9,017 nt of DNA, taken from positions 1 to 9,017 of the forward strand of contig CABRZY010000063.1 in assembly GCA_902475475.1 (NCBI GenBank), read 5' to 3'. Shown piece by piece: positions 6,205 to 9,017 of this stretch (position 1 is its first letter; the number at the start of each line of letters is the position of its first letter). Position numbers and translations under genes: made by a program. The notes under the pieces are model-generated. The model was not told the origin of the DNA. It searched no databases and saw nothing but the letters and a program-made list of their open reading frames with translations. This DNA is from an uncultured Collinsella sp. (GTDB lineage: Bacteria > Actinomycetota > Coriobacteriia > Coriobacteriales > Coriobacteriaceae).

Positions 6205-6238
6205 TTTGGTTTCGATTTTGATCCGTTTGGCTTCGATT
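6205..6238. repeat. Direct repeat TTTGG(T/C)TTCGATT, 21-bp period
   Basis: TTTGGTTTCGATT (6205-6217) and TTTGGCTTCGATT (6226-6238) differ at one position and are spaced 21 bp, two helical turns. They lie just before the large inverted repeat, in the 355-base gene-free gap between HAD and YitT. Upstream of them, 6155-6200 has only a weak CCGCCGC/GCGGTGG pairing. May be a binding site or a sequence remnant. Confidence 0.35.
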
Positions 6239-6244
6239 CGGGCT

Positions 6245-6363
6245 AAGTGAGTAGACTTTTTGGCACAGGCCGAGCACAAAGTGCATCTGCTCTAGTAAAA
6301 CCGCAGGTCACAGGGGTGGCGGTTTTGGGTGTGCTCGGCAGATCGTAGAAAGTCTACTCACTT
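6245..6363. repeat. 119-nt nested inverted repeat (MITE-like element or structured RNA)
   Basis: Three stems are nested. The outer arms AAGTGAGTAGACTTT (6245-6259) and AAAGTCTACTCACTT (6349-6363) are a perfect 15-bp match. The middle arms GCCGAGCACA (6269-6278) and TGTGCTCGGC (6330-6339) are perfect over 10 bp. The inner arms AAAACCGC (6297-6304) and GCGGTTTT (6319-6326) are perfect over 8 bp around a 14-base loop. An alternative hairpin GCAC/GTGC (6274-6284) competes with the middle stem. There is no long T tract after it and no coding frame inside. It could be a small non-autonomous element with terminal inverted repeats or a structured RNA; I do not match it to a known riboswitch. Confidence 0.7.
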
Positions 6364-6448
6364 GTAATTTGGGCCTTTGGTCGTGGGGGTTGCTGATCCC
6401 GCTTTGGTTGTCGAGAGAGGGTGAATTGAAGCGCCCCCGCACGCTCCA

Positions 6449-6457
6449 TGCTACAAT
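6449..6457 (+). promoter_or_regulatory. Extended -10 promoter for the YitT gene
   Basis: TGCTACAAT carries an extended -10 (TG one base before TACAAT at 6452-6457). TTGAAG at 6426-6431 could be a -35, but the 20-bp spacer is long, so the extended -10 would carry the promoter. Transcription would start near 6464, about 40 bases before the gene. Confidence 0.5.
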
Positions 6458-6502
6458 CGCGGGCATGCCCCACAACTACATCTGCCTTCGAAAGGAGCCT
6501 GC

Positions 6503-7510
6503 GTGGCGAACGCCATCGAACAGCTCACGGACCGCGTGCTCGTGCTCGGCCGCCTCACCATCGTCCGCCGCGCCATTACCGCCGTGGCGGTCACCATTTC
6601 CGCCGTTCTCCAGACATTTCTGATCCAGGCGTTCATTCGGCCCGCCGATCTGCTTCCGAGCGGTCTTACCGGCGTCGCGGTCCTGCTCGATCGCGTTACC
6701 TCGCTCGGCGGCGTTCGAATCGACATCTCGCTCGGCATGCTTGCGCTCAACATCCCCGTGGCGCTCCTATGCTGGAGCGGCATCAGCAAGCGCTTCGTCA
6801 TCTTCTCGATGATGCAGGTCGTGCTCTCATCGCTGTTCCTCAACATCTTTCACTTTGCCCCGTTTTTGGGCGACAAGATTATGCTCATCATTTTTGGCGG
6901 CGTGGTCTCGGGCCTGGGCGCTGCCATCGCGCTCAAGTCCGGCGCATCCACCGGCGGCACCGACTTTATCGCGCTGTGGGTCTCCAACCACACAGGCAAG
7001 ACTATCTGGGGCGTCATCTTTGGTTTCAACTGCTTTATCCTGGCGATCTTTGGCTTTATGTTTGGCTGGGACAAGGCGGCGTACTCCATCGTGTTCCAGT
7101 TTATTTCGACCAAGACCATCGACAGTTTCTATCGTCGCTACGACCGCGTGACGCTGCAGATCACGACGCGCAAGGCAGACGAGGTCATGACCGCCTATGT
7201 TGACCATTTTCAGCACGGCATTAGCTGCGCCGAGGTCATCGGCGGATACAGCCGCGAAAAGATGTACCTGCTGCACGCCGTTGTCTCGACCTACGAGAGC
7301 CAGGACATTATCAAGCTGGTGTGCGACGTTGATCCCGGCGCCGTGATCAACGTGTTCCACACGCTCAACTTTGTGGGCGGCTGGTGGGGCGGTCATGTCG
7401 ACGAGCCCATGCCCACGGCCGTACCCGATCCCGACAAGCCCGCGCGCATGGCCAGCAGGCAGGCGCGCCTCAGCGAGCAGGACAGTTTGCAGCAGGACGA
7501 CGGCAAGTAG
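6503..7510 (+). CDS. YitT family membrane protein with C-terminal DUF2179 domain
   Basis: This is a YitT/DUF161 family inner-membrane protein of unknown transport or signalling role. The N-terminal two thirds has about five or six hydrophobic helices, with the hallmark LPSGLTGVAVL (residues 51-61) and SGASTGGTDFIA (146-157), the repeated glycine-rich signature of the family. The C-terminal soluble domain (about 216-292), starting VTLQITTRKADEVM, fits DUF2179, which forms a small ferredoxin-like fold. A hydrophilic tail of about 40 residues follows, longer than in typical members of roughly 280-300 residues. I chose GTG 6503 because AAAGGAG lies 5 bases upstream. It has its own extended -10 promoter and a following hairpin, so it is probably monocistronic and unrelated to the sugar genes. 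Confidence 0.9.
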   Translation: MANAIEQLTDRVLVLGRLTIVRRAITAVAVTISAVLQTFLIQAFIRPADLLPSGLTGVAVLLDRVTSLGGVRIDISLGMLALNIPVALLCWSGISKRFVIFSMMQVVLSSLFLNIFHFAPFLGDKIMLIIFGGVVSGLGAAIALKSGASTGGTDFIALWVSNHTGKTIWGVIFGFNCFILAIFGFMFGWDKAAYSIVFQFISTKTIDSFYRRYDRVTLQITTRKADEVMTAYVDHFQHGISCAEVIGGYSREKMYLLHAVVSTYESQDIIKLVCDVDPGAVINVFHTLNFVGGWWGGHVDEPMPTAVPDPDKPARMASRQARLSEQDSLQQDDGK

Positions 7511-7553
7511 GGTATTGGCATTTTGCCGGCACGGCGCAATCCTGTCCGCTTGA

Positions 7554-7593
7554 GCCTCCCGAAAGCCTCGCTGCTTTCGGGAGGCCTTCGTTT
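7554..7593 (+). terminator. Rho-independent-type terminator after YitT
   Basis: GCCTCCCGAAAGC (7554-7566) and GCTTTCGGGAGGC (7573-7585) form a perfect 13-bp stem around a 6-base loop. The following CTTCGTTTG is only a modest T-rich run, so efficiency may be less than that of the terminator at 5392. Confidence 0.75.
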
Positions 7594-7596
7594 GCC

Positions 7597-7639
7597 CAGA
7601 TAAAACCTACCAAAATGAAGCTGTCGCTTTTTGGTAGGG
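7597..7639. repeat. Dispersed 43-bp palindromic repeat, copy 2
   Basis: 38/43 identical to 5461-5503. Here CCTACCAAAA (7606-7615) and TTTTGGTAGG (7629-7638) pair perfectly; the base that mismatches in copy 1 is complementary here, so the hairpin is kept. It lies right after the YitT terminator. It is intergenic, like copy 1, which fits a REP-like element. Confidence 0.65.
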
Positions 7640-7680
7640 AGGGTGTATCGTTTTATCATTATGAGGTAACATGAACCTAG

Positions 7681-7717
7681 ACGTTATATACGTATTAGTT
7701 ATTTCGATATTTCGATA
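7681..7717 (+). promoter_or_regulatory. Operator/promoter-like region of the GntR gene
   Basis: ACGTTATATACGT (7681-7693) has ACGT half-sites around a 5-bp AT spacer and contains a possible -10 (TATATA, 7685-7690) without a good -35. AGACGTTATA (7679-7688) is identical to 1535-1544 before the PTS operon. TTTCGATA is then repeated exactly in tandem (7702-7709, 7710-7717). This AT-rich stretch just upstream of a GntR-family gene suits an autoregulatory site; binding is inferred. Confidence 0.45.
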
Positions 7718-7730
7718 AGAGTGATCAGAT

Positions 7731-8450
7731 ATGCCTGCACCTAAAAATGCACCGCTTTACCAGCAGATTTACGATGAAATCAAGGATGCGATCGAGAAAG
7801 GTGTTTATGCACCCAAGGAGCGTATTCCGTCCGAGCTTGAGCTAGCCGAGCAGTACGATGTGAGCCGAATTACGGTGCGCCGCGCCGTCGAGGAGCTGTG
7901 CTCCGATGGCTACCTGGTTAAGCAGCAGGGCCGTGGCACCTTTGTCTCCACGCCGCACATCAATCGCCAGTTTCACGCCTCGACGCTGCAGACGTTTACC
8001 GCGCTGTGTGCCGGCAACGGCATGAAGGCCGGTGCGCACGTGATCGATCGCCAGATCGTTCCGGCGCGCCAAAACGAGATGGAGTTCTTTGGCCTGCAGA
8101 AGGATGCGCTGCTGCTGCATATCAAGCGCGTGCGTACGGCCGACGGCGAGCCCATCTTTGAGGAGAACATCTTTGTGCCGTTTGATGCCTACCGTGAGCT
8201 GTTGACGGCCGATCTTGAGGACAAGTCGATTTTTGCCGAGGTCGAGCGTGTTGGCGGAACGCCGATTGTTTCGGTTGGCTACCGCACGGTCGAGGCCGTT
8301 CGTGCCAATACCGAGCAGGCGGCCGAGCTGGGCATTGCCCCGCATGATCCGCTGCTCAACCTGCGCGCCGGCTTTACCGGTCCCAACGATGAGCCGGTCC
8401 TGATGGGTAAGCAGTACTACGTGGGATCGCGCTACGTCATGGTCATGTAG
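7731..8450 (+). CDS. GntR family transcriptional regulator, HutC/FrlR-type with UTRA domain
   Basis: A 239-residue cytoplasmic DNA-binding regulator. The N-terminal winged helix-turn-helix (about residues 8-73) has the GntR pattern: LYQQIYDEIKDAIEKGVYAP, then RIPSELELAEQYDVSRITVRRAVEEL, with the wing QGRGTFV at 66-72. The C-terminal UTRA effector domain (about 95-233) is the ligand-binding module of the HutC subfamily, which often senses phosphorylated sugars or sugar amines; FrlR and YurK are members that act in Amadori-compound pathways. The exact ligand is unknown here. The ribosome binding site is weak (AAGAG, 9 bases before ATG), which suits a low-abundance regulator. It may control the PTS operon and itself, given the shared ACGTTATA site. 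Confidence 0.92.
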   Translation: MPAPKNAPLYQQIYDEIKDAIEKGVYAPKERIPSELELAEQYDVSRITVRRAVEELCSDGYLVKQQGRGTFVSTPHINRQFHASTLQTFTALCAGNGMKAGAHVIDRQIVPARQNEMEFFGLQKDALLLHIKRVRTADGEPIFEENIFVPFDAYRELLTADLEDKSIFAEVERVGGTPIVSVGYRTVEAVRANTEQAAELGIAPHDPLLNLRAGFTGPNDEPVLMGKQYYVGSRYVMVM

Positions 8451-8456
8451 CTCTAG

Positions 8457-8482
8457 TTGCGCGGTTTTACCAAACCGCGTAA
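8457..8482 (+). terminator. Hairpin after the GntR gene (weak terminator)
   Basis: CGCGGTTT (8460-8467) and AAACCGCG (8472-8479) pair perfectly around a TACC loop; TT/AA and one G-T pair extend the stem to 11 bp. It begins 6 bases after the stop codon, but no T tract follows, so it may need another factor or serve to stabilise the mRNA. Confidence 0.5.
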
Positions 8483-8523
8483 CGGGCCGACGCTGCAAGC
8501 CCGCCAGAGCGGCAATTTGCAGA

Positions 8524-8618
8524 ATGAGCGTGGATAATCTCCCGTTTTTGGCTCAACGGCGTGCTCAAAGTGGGAGATTATCCACGCTCATCCGGAAAGT
8601 GTCCAAAAATCCACGCTC
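8524..8618. repeat. Long 20-bp-arm inverted repeat with an additional direct copy
   Basis: ATGAGCGTGGATAATCTCCC (8524-8543) is perfectly complementary to 8572-8591. The stem can extend inward through TTT/AAA (8546-8548 with 8567-8569) with G-T pairs. ATCCACGCTC occurs at 8580-8589 and again at 8609-8618, 29 bp apart. This gives a composite, REP-like mosaic in the gene-free stretch 8451-8717. The remaining sequence up to the recQ promoter shows nothing I can name. Confidence 0.7.
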
Positions 8619-8680
8619 GTTCCCTTTGGATTGCATCGCCCGTGGCCGGCAGCGGCGCGGCACCGGTCCGCGTGGCGGCG

Positions 8681-8686
8681 TATAAT
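8681..8686 (+). promoter_or_regulatory. -10 box for recQ
   Basis: TATAAT is a consensus -10 in otherwise very GC-rich DNA, 31 bases before the recQ start codon. The region 17 bp upstream (around 8658-8663) does not resemble a -35. Confidence 0.5.
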
Positions 8687-8717
8687 CGGCGGCAGATGAC
8701 TTGAACGTTAGGAAACC

Positions 8718-9017
8718 ATGACCGATAGCATGCAGCAGATGGCGCTCGACACGCTCGGCGCCTATTTTGGCTACACCTCGTTTCGCCCGGGACAGGACCG
8801 CATGGTCGATGCGATCCTTGCCGGTCGCGATGCGCTGGGCGTTATGCCCACGGGCGCCGGCAAGTCCATTTGCTACCAGGTGCCCGCGCTCATGCTGCCC
8901 GGCATCACCTTTGTGGTGAGCCCGCTGCTGTCGCTGATGGAGGACCAGACCCGTGCGCTGCTTGCGGCGGGTGCGCGACCCAGCTATCTCAACTCCAGCC
9001 TTACTCCGGCCCAGCAA
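8718..9017 (+). CDS. recQ: RecQ family ATP-dependent DNA helicase, N-terminal part (cut by window edge)
   Basis: The first 100 codons of a RecQ superfamily 2 DNA helicase, which unwinds DNA 3' to 5' in recombination and fork repair. Reading from ATG 8718 gives FGYTSFRPGQ (residues 18-27; RecQ-specific motif 0), MPTGAGKSICYQVPAL (45-60; Walker A with Lys51) and FVVSPLLSLMEDQ (68-80; motif Ia), then YLNSSLTPAQQ (90-100), all in the usual order. The frame is open to the last base, with the DEAH box, helicase C, RQC and HRDC regions presumably beyond the window. AGGA lies 4 bases before the ATG, with a TATAAT box upstream. It appears functionally independent of the sugar genes. Confidence 0.92.
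   Translation, partial: MTDSMQQMALDTLGAYFGYTSFRPGQDRMVDAILAGRDALGVMPTGAGKSICYQVPALMLPGITFVVSPLLSLMEDQTRALLAAGARPSYLNSSLTPAQQ

Noticed and set aside
6297..6330. Possible T-box motif in the nested repeat (GGGGTGGCGGTTTT).
   Set aside because: It does not match the T-box antiterminator core AGGGTGGNACCGCG, and the downstream gene is not an aminoacyl-tRNA synthetase or amino acid gene.
6369..6623. Forward open frame overlapping the start of the YitT gene.
   Set aside because: It has no convincing ribosome binding site, no recognised domain and overlaps a clear gene in another frame.

Overview
This window is about 60% GC and looks like chromosomal DNA of a gut actinobacterium of the class Coriobacteriia, most plausibly Collinsella or a close relative. 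The basis is GC-rich codon usage, strong AGGAGG-type ribosome binding sites, a mannose-family PTS, YitT and RecQ proteins of matching style, and short dispersed GGGACAG-type palindromes that I associate with Collinsella-like genomes. The genus is an inference from style; no marker gene is present. All eight genes lie on the + strand.

Layout: (1) 1-307 has no gene and holds degenerate tandem and inverted repeats followed by a promoter. (2) 308-1390 is a ten-helix EamA/DMT transporter with a TTG start and an unusual soluble tail. (3) 1573-4174 is a compact operon for a complete mannose-family PTS permease: fused EIIAB, EIIC and EIID. (4) After a 200-bp gap with a perfect 18-bp palindrome, a hairpin and a REP-like palindrome comes a SIS-domain protein resembling FrlB-type sugar-amine deglycases (4374-5357), closed by a strong intrinsic terminator. 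(5) 5518-6147 is a beta-phosphoglucomutase-like HAD hydrolase. (6) 6148-6502 is non-coding and contains a 119-nt nested inverted repeat. (7) 6503-7510 is a YitT/DUF2179 membrane protein. (8) 7731-8450 is a GntR/UTRA regulator. (9) 8457-8618 holds hairpins and a long inverted repeat. (10) 8718 onward is the first 100 codons of recQ, cut by the window edge.

How the genes may work together: the PTS would import and phosphorylate a sugar or sugar-amine conjugate, and the SIS enzyme would act on the phosphorylated product. A mannose-family PTS beside a FrlB-like SIS protein resembles the glucoselysine (Gfr) and fructoselysine (Frl) routes for Amadori compounds, but the substrate here is not proved. 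The HAD protein could act on a sugar phosphate from the same pathway. The GntR/UTRA regulator is of the same broad type as FrlR/YurK, and the 8-mer ACGTTATA occurs upstream of its gene, of the PTS operon and (inverted) of the DMT transporter. This suggests, without proving, a small shared regulon. The PTS and SIS genes show strong high-expression codon bias (lysine almost always AAG), unlike the DMT gene.

The gaps are unusually rich in short structured repeats, including two 43-bp copies of one palindromic element about 2.1 kb apart.
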